From assembly GCA_029948255.1 (NCBI GenBank), contig JALIZF010001815.1, positions 124,001 to 188,000 on the forward strand: a stretch of 64,000 nucleotides of DNA, given 5' to 3'. Positions 1-10,660 of the stretch are shown here, piece by piece. Made by a program: the position numbers and the translations under genes. Positions within the stretch are counted from its first letter, which is position 1. Each line of letters opens with the position of its first letter. The notes under the pieces were generated by a model. The model was not told where the DNA came from. It saw only the letters and a list, made by a program, of their open reading frames with translations, and did no database searches. The DNA comes from Telmatactis stephensoni (Eukaryota > Cnidaria > Anthozoa > Actiniaria > Isophelliidae).

Positions 1-425
1 CAGAGAAACAGAAAACGTTTTCGCTTGATGATTGGCTGTCATTATATGTAAACAAACGATGATTGGTTAAAAAATGAGTCGACTTCAAATTGGCTTTCCA
101 AGTCAAGAGAAGACAAAGTGAATGAAATTCTAGAACGTAAAAAAGGAAAAATATATTTGTTTGTTTTTGAAAGTGAATTCATGTAAAAAAACCCTCCGGA
201 TTATTATAAACTTGTGTAATTTAGCTTGTGTAATTTATAACTTTTGATTTGTGAATTTAAAACTACTGACACTGATAAACAAAAATGCATTCAATTATAA
301 TTGAAGCGTACTTGATCAATATGCAAATGAGGGCGGAGAAAGGCGGGCGGAGAAACAGAAAACGCTGTCATTATATGTAAACAAAAAAGTGAGCTGACTT
401 CAAATAGGCTTTCCAAGTCCAGAAA
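1..425. repeat. Diverged direct repeat at left edge
   Basis: Positions 1-116 and 349-420 are diverged direct copies. Both contain an AGAAACAGAAAACG start, a TGTCATTATATGTAAACAAA core and a GGCTTTCCAAGTC end. The copies are separated by about 230 bases of AT-rich sequence. No open frame of note is present. This could be part of a dispersed element whose left end is outside the window. Confidence 0.5.
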
Positions 426-544
426 AACTTCTGAAGACAACTACAGCAACCAACCAGAAAACAAAGTGATTAGAAATTTTTGAGAACGTCAAAAACAGTA
501 AAAATATTCATAATACATTTTGCAGAACAAAGAATTAAAGTTTT

Positions 545-672
545 ATGAAGATTCTGCTCTCGTACGCGTAAAAAGCAGAATCTTCATATACGCATTTTTC
601 GATTAATAAACAAATTTGGCACGTCAATGTCGATTATTAATCGAAAAATACGGGCATTTCGATTAATAATCA
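545..672. repeat. Cluster of short hairpins
   Basis: ATGAAGATTCTGCT (545-558) is followed by its exact reverse complement at 574-587. ATTTTTCGATTAATAA (593-608) pairs with TTATTAATCGAAAAAT (636-651), and a third partial copy of the half-site follows. This looks like a decayed fold-back element. No gene is seen between here and the PX gene exon at 1407. Confidence 0.5.
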
Positions 673-1194
673 CTTTCCAAAATCTGACTGTCCAAAAACA
701 TCTGACTCCTGTTAAAAGTGATTATCAAAATGCATTTATTAAAAATCTTACTAGAAGCACTGGAAGTAAAAATTAGCAATACCAATCAAGTTTAAATCTC
801 ACCACAAGTTGGTACTGGGAGTTCCAGTCTTTTTGTAATGCAATACAGCTGCAGTGGTGTTAACGTGTAAGGTTCCTCCCTCTTCAGTATGTCCTCTCCT
901 ACAGGTACAAGCATATTTGTAAAACTGTATCAATAAACATAAAATGTAAAGAAATTAGAGTGATTTTTATTGCCCATGAAAACATTGGCAAACTAGTGGT
1001 TAGTAGTATCCATTGTTTTCTTTTGTTCAACAAATACAAACAAAATAGTCATCTTTCCTTCATGAGCAAATGAAAATCACTCTTAGTACTTTATAACAGA
1101 CAGTGTGTTTCATGTTACTTTTGGTTCTGAAGTTTGTTTGGAAGTCTAAAAGTTCAAGTCATACTATCATTCATTTGGTGAAATTGAAACTAGC

Positions 1195-1389
1195 CTGCAC
1201 TGCCAGTTCTCAAGGGAAGGGAAGGGGAGGAAAGGGGAAGGGTAAGGAGGGGAAAGGGGAGGGAGGCTGGGGAGGAGAGGAGGGAAATGAGAGTCTCTCT
1301 TTTCCCTCCTCTCCTCCCCTATCCCTTTCCCTTCCCTTTTCCCCTCCTTCCCCCCTCCCTTCCCCTTCCCTTGAGAGGCAGCAATGCAG
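1195..1389. repeat. Polypurine/polypyrimidine fold-back repeat
   Basis: The left arm is almost pure GGGAAGG-type purine and the right arm is the matching pyrimidine tract. The outer ends are CTGCACTGCC..CTCAAGGG and CCCTTGAG..GGCAGCAATGCAG. The whole is an inverted repeat of about 195 bp with a short centre near 1290. It ends 18 bp from a splice donor of the PX gene. Long purine runs opposite pyrimidine runs can form cruciform or triplex DNA; that is inference. Open frames across it on both strands are compositional artefacts. Confidence 0.7.
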
Positions 1390-1406
1390 ACTAAATTGAA
1401 ACTTAC

Positions 1407-4363
1407 TTCATCCACCAATTCAGAAATGTGTTAGAATCAAGATCTGCCCACCGCATGAGTTGTATCATAAAGTAAGGCAGTGCTCTGCCCAAAGAAGTTC
1501 CCAGTTTCATCATCAAAATAGAATCTTCTAACAAAGGCTCATATGATTGAAGAAACTGAATTGTACATAACTTCCAGAAAATATCCATACCCCTACCATG
1601 GAGGGAATTTGTAAATCAACCCCCCCCCCCCCCCCCCCATCCTCTGGAACTTCCATTTTTCATCCATACAAACTCTGTAATTTTGTTCTTTTTCTGACCC
1701 CCTCACTTCCAGAATTTCAACACCCCTCCATGGTTGGGGTATGGATATTTTCTGGAACTACACATTCTAAAAAACTGGGAATGTGTAGTTCCAGAAAATA
1801 TCCATACCCCAACCACAGAGGGAATTTGAAATTGTGGAGGGTAGGGGGTCAGAGAAAGAACAAAATTACAGCATTTGTATGGAAGAAAAATGGGAGTTCC
1901 AGAGGATAAGGGGGATCTATTTACAAATTCCCTCCGAGGTGGGGGTAAAGATATTTCCTGGAACTACACAATTCATGAGTCTGAAATTTGCCAAATGAAT
2001 GAAGTTCACTGTGTCAACTTTTGAAGTACAACTTGAACATTGGAACATCCATATGTACTCTGAAACACACTTGTCACTTATGTAGAATGCCATGTAAAAA
2101 TACAACATTTAGGAATAAATATACCTGTATTGAAGAGTTCCTGTGCTAAGGAATATGTAACACCACAAACATCCTATTTATCATCAGTTACAAGAATCAG
2201 TAATTCATAGGTGGAATGATCTTGTTGGTCTTTCATTTATTGGGACATGGGTGGGGTGAACCTATAGGGGGTACTTGAAAATGGGACGTGAATTTTTGGG
2301 TTTATAAATTAATCAATTAAGAATTTTTTTTGGGGGGGGAGGGGGGTAGCCATGCCCATTATAGCTTATAAACTTTGACAACACTGCTATCATTATAGGG
2401 GGAAAATATTTTTTGGCTCAAGCTTTTAGGGTTGCTTTGTTGGCAGTTGGCCTTGCTTGAGCTTTTTCGATACCTGCAACCCCCCACCCCCACCCCGATG
2501 CCTAAGCACCCCCACTCCCACCCCCACCCAGGGTGTGTAAACTTTAGAAGTGATAGTGATAGTAGGTCATCAAAATATTGGAAGACTTAGAGATGAATGA
2601 TCTTATTAATATGGAAATGGATAGCTAAACACTGCCTGGACAAAATTAACAAAAGAGGAATTTAAATAAATGTTCACTTGATTATGTATCTTGTAATGTG
2701 ATAAATTGTGTTCAGTAAAAGTATGACAAGGCAATTAAATCATTTGCCAGTCAAATCAGCATGTTTATGGGCGATTTGTCCAGTGGGTGGCACTTGCAGC
2801 CCTGCAGACCCAATCCCCCATCCCTCCCCACCCTAACCTTAAGCTCCTAAACATTTTTATAAAATATCTTACATATGTGTTTCCCTCAAGAAAGCAATTC
2901 AGTTCTTCTGGCAGATTCTCCTTGAATCTCTCAATCAAAAGCTCTAAATACTCCTCTAATGCCCATCTTCTGTTCTCTATATGATCAGCATCAAGGTTAC
3001 CAAAGTATTTCTTAGGAGGAAGTAAACTAGGTTCGATGTCATATTTTTTAACAAGCTGGAAAAATAGATGGGAAAAAAACATTATGAATTTCATGAATTT
3101 TTGTGTGGTTTAAAATAATCTTCATTTGTGTCATCCTTGGAAGACAATGAAAAATGAAGAAGAATAAAGAGAAAAGAAGAGAAGAGAATCATGAGCAGAA
3201 GAGTTGAGAGGAGAGGAGAATTGAGAAATTAAGACAAAAAAAAGAACAATAAAAAAGAGAGAATTGAAAAGAGATGACAAGAGAAAAAATGAGAGAGGAA
3301 GATCAAACAATATATAAATGAAAGAAAATTTTGAATGAAAAAAGATACAATGGTCAGAGGGGATGAGAAAAACAACACAGTGATGGTCACTACACTGTAC
3401 TACCTACATTTATTTTAACAATGCTGGCAAGCCAAAACACATATAAGGTTACAAGTTGATTCAACAAACAATACAAATTTGGCATCAATGGAAATAAAGG
3501 TGACAGAAGTCCAACATTTGATAACTTGATATATATTGGTATTAACAGAGTCTGTACATTAATCTACTGGGATAAGATGTAATGTTAAAATATTAAATTC
3601 TACTTTGATAATTAATCTTTACCTTCTCATGTAATTCATAAAACTGGCGATATCTTCTTCTAATTAGCCAAGAATATTCCTTGATAAAAACTTCGATGAA
3701 ATATACCTGTCAAAGTAAATATTTCGAGGAAAAGTTAATATTTCCAAACTTTAGAAACTATTTACATTCAAAGTTGAGGAATATAAGCTTTACATAACAC
3801 TTATTGTGTCAAACGTTTAAGAAATTACGTGTAACGAATTCGAAGAATTAAAAAGTCACGAGAATATTTGGTGTCGCAATATTTGTACCATTTGCAAAGA
3901 TGTCAAAATTACCTAAAGGTAAAACTATTTTTCAGTTAAGGAGACGTCAATAACTTTCATTTAACTTGAACTATACTCAAATATTTCCACAAATAAGTAC
4001 AAAAACACATAGTTGCGAATTGTAACCGGGTTTTCGACGGGATTATGTCTGACCCGTAAATGTTTACAACTTACATAATTTCCTGTAACATAGATTACTA
4101 CATGCGATATTTGTATTGCTGTGATTATTACTCTCAAAACTAACTATTTCTTAAGTCAAACAAAAGGCGAAAGAATAAACTTCCTTTACCAAACACAACA
4201 ATACAAGCAAATTGCCAAATACAGAAATTTCAAGTGTAGTATTTCAACGAATCCTGAAACACAGACTGTTCAAAACAAGACCAAATTAGTGGATCTAAAA
4301 GATACTAACCGTATGTCCATCGACTACATCGGCCACTGGAATAGTAATTTTACGTATTTTCAT
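1407..4363 (-). CDS. PX-domain protein, nischarin-like N-terminus (partial)
   Basis: I build four exons from splice sites and phase: 4310-4363 (start ATG, 18 codons), 3623-3706, 2873-3055 and 1407-1555. Junctions 1-3 are all phase 0. The last exon ends at a GAA|GTAAGT donor, so the gene continues off the left edge. Exons 2-3 encode a PX domain, a phosphoinositide-binding module. It has the basic strand [13 protein letters not shown], the LLPPKK proline-rich loop that packs against the lipid head group, and the helix [12 protein letters not shown]. The LHEKL..LLPPKK spacing is most like the PX of nischarin (imidazoline receptor 1), an endosomal scaffold. The leucine-rich repeats that would confirm nischarin are not in the window. 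Exon 4 (a hydrophobic [13 protein letters not shown] stretch) is phase-consistent but unrecognised, so a different PX protein is possible. Confidence 0.65.
1569..1968. mobile_element. Nested fold-back element (MITE-like)
   Basis: The outer arms are TTCCAGAAAATATCCATACC..GGGAATTTGTAAATC (from 1569) and the matching ATTTACAAATTCCCTCC..ATATTTCCTGGAA (to 1968). Inside them 1639-1907 is a second near-perfect palindrome. It is centred near 1775 and again begins and ends with the GGAACT / AGTTCC and GGTATGGATATTTTCTGGAA motifs. A poly-C run (1620-1638) separates outer and inner arms on the left. It lies in intron 3 of the PX gene. A relative interrupted by other sequence is at 23761-23963. No protein is encoded; this is a non-autonomous element. 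Confidence 0.75.
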
Positions 4364-5067
4364 ATTATCTCTCTTTGGTTGCCATCCTCTTCTTTGCTTC
4401 TAGGACGAAATATTGGCTTGACAAATTGGAGGTTATCAACTTTGTTATTGCACGCCAACAACACTGTAATGTATTCATCAATGCATTGAACTGCTGCAGC
4501 CAGGCCTTATAAGGGTCACGCAATGCTGTCACGCGTGAATGATAGTAATGGAAATAGTTTCCGTTAAAATGACTTGATTCGTTCTGTTTTTATTTCCAGA
4601 GCTGGTTACAGTTTTTTCAAGTCCTAAACGACCAGCATTTTTAATACTTGAAGATTTTTTTCGGACAACAGTAAAGACGATGGGATTCCTGTGTCGATCG
4701 GTCTGAAGAGTCAAGTGGAAGCCATATTTGCCGCCCTTGTTCAATTCACCGAAGCAGATACTGAGCTACAGCGTTTATTCTGCCAGATCCTTTGGTAGAA
4801 GTTTAACTTACCGCCCTATAGACAAGTTTCGGGTAAGAAGAATCAGAATTAAACAATTGATTGTCTGAATTTGATTATTTTTTACGATAAATTGTTGAGC
4901 TCTTGCTCAAAATGTCGGCTGATGAGGACGGCTCGCTCTTGATCCTCTTACTCCTGATCGACCCCCCTCCTATAGCCATTTAGTCAATAATGTTTTTGTT
5001 ATCACTTTTAGATTGATCCACACAAGCAACAATATTGCTACAGTGGACAATTAATACTGAGTCCAGC
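4364..5067. promoter_or_regulatory. Shared divergent promoter region, PX gene / zinc-finger gene
   Basis: About 700 bp separates the start codons of the PX gene (-) and the zinc-finger gene (+), so the region must hold both 5' regions. A ttatcacttttag acceptor ends at 5011, and the zinc-finger coding exon starts at 5012 with an in-frame TGA (5014) before its ATG. That gene therefore has at least one upstream non-coding exon here. No TATA box stands out at either side. Confidence 0.5.
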
Positions 5068-6423
5068 ATGAAGACTTATAACACTGTTGCCATAGAAACG
5101 GACATAAATGGTGTGGATAGCAATGAAGAACTGACCACCCTATTTGCAAAAGCTTTGGAACTTTGTCAGACTGTTGAAACATTTCAAGGGGTACGTGATT
5201 CTTCATCTTCGAGTACTCAGAATTTATTGCATGAAAATGGAACGGAATCGACAGTTATAAAAACCGAGACTGATGATAATGAATGTCTATATAACATGCG
5301 GGCTGTTTTTGTTCAAGTCAAACAAGAAATTTCTGGTGTGAGAAAGGAAGCTGTCCAGAATCATTCTGATGAAACCTGGGTGTCAATAGAGGATGGAAGT
5401 GAGGGAAGTGAATCAGATGAAGAAGAGGAATCAACAAGCCATCTTGTGGAACAAATAACATGCTCTGCTGAAGAGAAAATAAAATGCCCTGAATGCGAAA
5501 AGGAGTTTGAAAACCAAGAGGCTTTAAACCAACATATGAGAATGCACGAAGAAGGCACCCCAGCTGTTGAAGATACAGATATAATTACTGAAAGTTTAGG
5601 GGAAAATTCATCAAAAGAAAAAAGTCAAGCAGTTCACTGTAATGATTTGGAGGTGAAGAAAAATCAAAGTAAAAAGAAACAAGTCATGAAAAAGCACAAA
5701 GCAAGTCCTCAAAAATATAATATATCCTCAGAGGAAAAAATATTTAAATGTCAGAACTGTGATAAGACATTTACAAGGGCTTATTCTCTAAAATTACACA
5801 ACAAGAGGCATTTAGGGGTTAAACTTCACAAGTGTTCTCTTTGTGACAAGTCATTTGTCACGACAACAGAACTTACTGTCCATCTGGGAACACATGCTGG
5901 AGGAAGACGGCCACATAAATGCAAAATTTGTGACAAAACACATGCGCAGAAATCTGCTTTTGTTATGCACATGCGAACGCACACTGGCGAGAGGCCATAT
6001 AAATGTGAAATTTGTCCCAAGGCATTTGTACAAAAATCTATTCTTATGAGACACATGACAACACATACAAGAGAAAAACCACATCATTGTGAATGCTGTG
6101 GTAAGACATTTACAAGAAAGGACTCCCTTTTGAGCCACTTGAGGAATACTGGAGACAAACCACATAAATGTGGAATATGTAATAGGGCATTTGCAAAAAA
6201 ATTCAATCTTACCAGCCATTTGCAAACACACACTGGAGAAAAGCCACATATATGTGATATTTGTGGTAAGAGATTTACAAGAAAGGATTCCCTTTCTAAA
6301 CACCTAAAAGCGCACACTGGAGAAAGGCCATATGTGTGTGACATCTGTGATAAAGGATTTACCAGAAAGTATATCCTTCTTAAACATCGAAAAGTTCATG
6401 ATGGACAAAGAACGAAGAAGTGA
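5068..6423 (+). CDS. C2H2 zinc-finger protein, nine fingers
   Basis: This is a 451-residue protein in one coding exon. I start at the ATG at 5068 because an in-frame TGA lies at 5014 just after the splice acceptor. The first ~135 residues are acidic, with runs such as SDEEEEST and two possible sumoylation sites of VKxE type (VIKTE, QVKQE), which are common in repressors. One isolated C2H2 finger lies at about 140-160. After a basic linker, eight fingers run at about 227-445 with TGE[KR]P-type linkers, which points to sequence-specific DNA binding in the nucleus. Finger 4 has His in place of the conserved core Phe. Finger 6, near residue 357, has lost the last zinc-ligand His: it reads HLRNTGDKP where a His should precede TGDKP. 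No KRAB, SCAN, BTB or ZAD domain is seen. Orthology cannot be assigned because such proteins expand by lineage. Confidence 0.9.
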   Translation: MKTYNTVAIETDINGVDSNEELTTLFAKALELCQTVETFQGVRDSSSSSTQNLLHENGTESTVIKTETDDNECLYNMRAVFVQVKQEISGVRKEAVQNHSDETWVSIEDGSEGSESDEEEESTSHLVEQITCSAEEKIKCPECEKEFENQEALNQHMRMHEEGTPAVEDTDIITESLGENSSKEKSQAVHCNDLEVKKNQSKKKQVMKKHKASPQKYNISSEEKIFKCQNCDKTFTRAYSLKLHNKRHLGVKLHKCSLCDKSFVTTTELTVHLGTHAGGRRPHKCKICDKTHAQKSAFVMHMRTHTGERPYKCEICPKAFVQKSILMRHMTTHTREKPHHCECCGKTFTRKDSLLSHLRNTGDKPHKCGICNRAFAKKFNLTSHLQTHTGEKPHICDICGKRFTRKDSLSKHLKAHTGERPYVCDICDKGFTRKYILLKHRKVHDGQRTKK

Positions 6424-6564
6424 AAATTTTTCCCTTGTTTAGAAGGCTTTGTGGTGATCAACTGAACCCCCCCCCCCCCCCCTGTCCCATCATGGCAGTA
6501 AATTATGACAGTACCAAGAGAATTTAACTTTACTCTAAAAAATGTTAGTTCTTTTAATATCTTT

Positions 6565-9500
6565 TTATGTGTTTTCATTTCCTGATGACATTTCTTCCTC
6601 AATTTCCTCATTTTCCCTACTGTAAGTGCTTTTTTCATCAGTTGTGTCCTCACTTTGTTGTCTTTGCTGCTGTATCGTGGTTTCTGAAGTCAGTGGTGCT
6701 TCTTTGTCTTCCTCTTGTTGATGTTTATGGGTAAGCTTTTTGATACAACTAATTATGAAACACAGCAAAAGTTAATCAGCTGCATATACAGATCTATTAA
6801 TGCCTCAATCAAATTTTTGGATTTGAATTTCCCATCAAAGCATTTTTATAATGCATTCATTCATTTGGGCTTAGAGTTCATCCATTCCTTCATTCATGCA
6901 TTTTTATTTATTTCTCATCCATCTACTCATTCTTTAACTCATCTATTAATTTTATTCATTCATTCATTCATTGATCCACTACCTACCGTACAATACAAGT
7001 AATAAAGCAAACTACAAACACGGCACCTCCGCCCAAGACAACAAGAGGTAAAACAGTAGCAACCCAGTCATTGCTGCCATCTTCCAGATCCACATCTACT
7101 TCATCCACAGACGGAGTCTGAGTAACTTCAGCCTTTTTAAAATCTCTTTTTGTTGCTAGCTTGGGTTTTATTATAACTGATCTTTGAGTTACAGGTTTTA
7201 AAGTGGCTGATGCTAGAGGTGGGAGAGTTGTTGGTGAAGTAGCTTGAGGTATTGGCTTTTTTGTTTGCATAGTCAGTCCTGGTTTAATAGTTGGTTTTGT
7301 CTTTTGGGGTTCTATACAAGGAAAGAGATAACCTTCTAGTTACATTAATTGTTCAAAGTTTTTCCATAATTTACACAGATTATAAGTAAGTTACATTACA
7401 AGACACCTTTCAAAAATATTACTTCTGGTTAAAACTCCTCTATTCTCAAAAAAGATGAAGTTAGTAGAAAATACATCTCATTAGCACTGAAGAGCTATCA
7501 AGATATTACGAGAGTGTAGAGATATGCTACATTTTTGCTTTCCTGTACTTTTTCGTCTTTGTTGGTGTTGTAGGATACCTGTGGTGTGATGACAATGAAA
7601 AAATAGCCAAGAACAAAGGACTTGGAATGAAACAAAACCACACAATACCTGAATACAATACATCGTGCAACACCGAGAAAGACCCTTTTGTCCTAATTAT
7701 GGTCGATAAAAAATTAATGTCTTGATTATGTCTGGAAATGCAAAATGTCCATAATGGAGTCTCAACTACAAGTATGGCCCATATATAACTACTCTCTAAG
7801 CTAGGGTCAGACTTGCAAGCTCTTTCCTATTTCTGATAGGTACTTAATTCTCTACCATTGGTATGCGAGAGATTCAATTTTTTCACATTACAGGAGAAAC
7901 GAGACAAATGTCTTGAACAGGGGGTCTTCTAGTTGATCCTGTAATACACAATACTAGAAATTTCACTATACTCACTTCGGCATCCAGCTACTTGGAGCAT
8001 GTCGTCTATAACCATGCACTTCTCTTCGCCTTTGCAGTTGAATTGAAACTTCTGACACATTCTCTCTGGCCAAATGTCTACATCGATAAAAGTATGTTTA
8101 AATCTTACATGGTCTGCATTAATAACCCAAGGTTTAATAAAAATACATTTTAAAATAATTGAGCAACGTTAACGTGTTTACGCGCGCAATGGGATAATGC
8201 AAGCATTGCGTAACCGTAAGTCATGGTACGGATCTTACGGAACACGCCCAATTCATCCTCGGGTTAGCCAAGGGGCGGGGAACTACTCAAGATGGCTCTC
8301 GCCATTAGCGACAAAAAGAACTAGGCCGTTCTATACTTTTTTTCCGAGGATAAAGCCCGATCACGATTACGGTTGCGTTACGTATTGGTAAGTCGCACCG
8401 TCACTTTAACAAACCTGGTTTACGACATCTAACGTGGAATCAGAAAAAGTTTAACGAGTATGTACTTTTTTCAACTGCGGAGCAAGTTGCAGCGTGTACA
8501 ACATCTATCCAGCAACTTGCAACACAAATTATGTCTCAAATGACCAATCAGAGTGCCGTGACTGCGCTGACTTTTTTATCAGACCAAGAAAGAGTTGCGT
8601 TGCAAGTTGTGAGCGTCTGACATCTCGCCAGCAACTTGCAATGCTCATAGTATACTTTCATCAGCGTTGCATTGCAAGTTGCAAGAAAAATTGAGTGTAA
8701 CAGCGCCTTTAATTAAGCCCCCTAACAGTTAGAAGGAAGTTGACGCCATATCGCGCGCGCAAGGTGTGCACTCAAACAATGAAATTGGTTTTTGCGCGCG
8801 CAGATACGACCTGTTTCTCCTGTCACTGTTTGCGCGCGGGCGATGGTAACAACTTTTATCAATTTCCTGTTGCTAAAAAGAACAACGGCAACGAACATCA
8901 AGCGACATTTCGCTCTCTTATAATCTCTTGATACAATCTAGATCTAGTGATGAATACTCCACTTACCGACAAGTCGTAGCTTGTGCAAGTCTTTGGGACC
9001 GAGCCACTTCTGCTTCAACATAAACTTCACCCAGTATCTTTGTTGTTTCTCTCTACCCTCACGCCATGCACTAACTTTATATGTATAGTAATTAGGGCGT
9101 TTACTGCGGATAAACATATGATAACGAGTCCCTAATATATAAGCAAAGTGTTTCGCGTCGATAAAAAAGGTATTCCAATCGTACAGAACATACGATCCAG
9201 TGAGAATTTCGTCCGCACGAGGCACGACGTCCATGACGAGATTTGAGGCGTAGTATTCGTCTCTGGGTATGAAGTATTCTTCGCCTTGATCATTTCGGAA
9301 GTACACGCCAGTCCAATCATCTTCTCTGCCAACGACGTTGCCTCTGTAGTACACTTTCGTTTTAGAATCATATCCGTACATTTTTGGGCTTGATGCTAGA
9401 ATGATATTTAAGAAGAAGTTAAAGTAAAGAAGAAGTTATAAAAGTAAAGGTGAAGGTTTTTTCGTTTGAATTGATTTTGTATGCTATTGAAAAGGTAATG

Positions 9501-10497
9501 TCTTCTACTCCAATCAAAACCCCAAAGCACTTCATGGATTCGTACGTGGCACGGGCGTCAAATAGATTTAACGTGATGCAATGCGAGACGCAGAAAGTTC
9601 GTTCACTGCATGACTTGCGTCGCGACAACACTACGTTCAGGAGGCAAGATGCCATTTACGACAAGGGCGAAAAACTATTAATTTGGCGGGATTTCGTAGA
9701 CGCGTTGTGATTCGTGTTTACAAATATAAGTTACCGTCGATTCAAAGAGATGTTTTAGGAAAAAAATAAGCACGGACTTTTCACGGACAGCCTGAACTTT
9801 CAAGGTTTACTAAACCTCCAGTGGTTTTATTTTATACTTACGAGTGTGCACAATACGTTTTTCACTCGTATATCGCCATTTCCTTCTTTTCGCATCCCTC
9901 CCGACGTCGGCGGCGTCTACAGCCATTTCGAGAGCTTAAGCTTCTCGTATAGGGGAAACGACAGACAGTAGGCAGACGGCAGCGAGGATCATTTGACCTC
10001 CTTTTTTTGCGCCTGGCGTTTACGGCTAAACGCGAAATTAAAGCAAGTTATTTTGTGTTTGTCGAACGCGAAAAGTCGTGCTCACGTTAATTCACAATGC
10101 CGGCGCGAAGTAACCCGCATGATTATCCACACTGCCGTCTGCCGGTAGAAGCACCGTCCACTTTTAGCAACAAAGAAATTAAATTTGTTACTGTTTAGGT
10201 GGGAAGGACCAACATTTGCTTTGGAACTTGCAACGGAACAATGTTAACGTTGCGCAAAATGGTGCATGATTTTGTCGTCCGTATTGCCGTATCTTTGGTT
10301 TATCTTACGATTTAGAGACTCCACACTAATATATCCACCCAAAAGCAGATCGACTCCACACTAATATCCCCACCCAAAAGCAGAACTCCACACCAATATT
10401 TCCAGCCAAAAGCAGCTATACCTGGTATTCTGTCAGCCATAGCATTCTGAGAAGACAAACCAAGAAAAACCAGCAGACCAAGCTCAAAGATTTTCAT
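6565..10497 (-). CDS. Unrecognised type I membrane protein, five exons
   Basis: The exons are 10422-10497, 8967-9395, 7976-8077, 6987-7311 and 6565-6748. All four junctions keep the frame (phases 1, 1, 1, 2), giving 371 residues. Exon 1 is a signal peptide (MKIFELGLLVFLGLSS). Exon 2 encodes a 142-residue aromatic- and charge-rich ectodomain with four YY/YYxY pairs and no cysteine. Exon 3 adds a four-cysteine module (C-x6-C-x6-C-x11-C) loosely like a degenerate LDL-receptor class A repeat. Exon 4 is a Thr/Pro/Lys stalk followed by one transmembrane helix (WVATVLPLVVLGGGAVFVV) at about residues 284-309. Exon 5 is a ~60-residue Glu/Gln/Ser-rich cytoplasmic tail. I do not recognise the family. 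It could be a lineage-restricted receptor or adhesion protein. The weakest splice site is the exon 3 acceptor, which has a poor pyrimidine tract. Confidence 0.65.
8490..8692. repeat. GTTGC-rich MITE copy
   Basis: The stretch holds repeated GCAACTTGCAA / TTGCAAGTTGC half-sites in both orientations (about 8480, 8512, 8597, 8632, 8674), giving a fold-back arrangement. It lies in intron 2 of the membrane-protein gene. It belongs to the same loose family as 11085-11260, 11500-11700, 12460-12780 and 35558-35903, which share the CAAC/GTTGC-rich termini. Confidence 0.55.
9498..9710 (+). CDS. Small possible ORF antisense within an intron
   Basis: A 70-codon frame begins at ATG 9498 and ends in TGA, opposite to intron 1 of the membrane-protein gene. 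TATAAAA lies about 60 bp upstream. The codon content looks protein-like (…FMDSYVARASNRFNVMQCE…), but there is no domain, signal or splice evidence. It may be chance in a locally GC-richer stretch. I do not recognise it. Confidence 0.2.
   Translation: MSSTPIKTPKHFMDSYVARASNRFNVMQCETQKVRSLHDLRRDNTTFRRQDAIYDKGEKLLIWRDFVDAL
10317..10416. repeat. Three-copy tandem repeat beside a splice donor
   Basis: Three copies of a 32-35-bp unit, ACTCCACACTAATAT…CCACCCAAAAGCAG, start at about 10317, 10352 and 10385. The third copy ends six bases from the exon 1 donor of the minus-strand membrane-protein gene, inside intron 1. The copies differ by a few substitutions. Confidence 0.75.
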
Positions 10498-10660
10498 CTT
10501 TTTAAATCTTTGTAAAAGACCAGAAAACCCGATTTTGTAAAATCATTGTCGGCCGGAGGTTGGCAACCTCTATGACGTCATCGCACACTTCCTATGACGT
10601 CATAATCAAAAACTTGTCACATGCATGACGTATCACGTCATGCACACTTGAAAGAAATCA
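10498..10660 (-). promoter_or_regulatory. Putative promoter with paired CRE sites
   Basis: Immediately upstream of the membrane-protein ATG are two perfect TGACGTCA octamers (10573-10580 and 10595-10602), 22 bp apart. They are followed by two TGACGTAT/CACGTCA half-type sites near 10626-10642. TGACGTCA is the consensus for CREB/ATF-class bZIP factors. The spacing of about two helical turns puts both on the same DNA face. Function is inferred from motif and position only. Confidence 0.45.

Noticed and set aside
1103..1418. Open frames on both strands of the purine hairpin
   Set aside because: Gly/Lys/Glu- and Ser/Pro-rich products are the translation of GGGAAGG repeats.
1407..1555. Alternative frame of this exon reading [14 protein letters not shown]…
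   Set aside because: It looks protein-like but needs a phase that does not match exon 3 and runs into a stop; the chosen frame keeps phase 0 and reaches a GTAAGT donor.
5361..6344. Several minus-strand frames opposite the zinc-finger gene
   Set aside because: They are shadows of the finger repeats.
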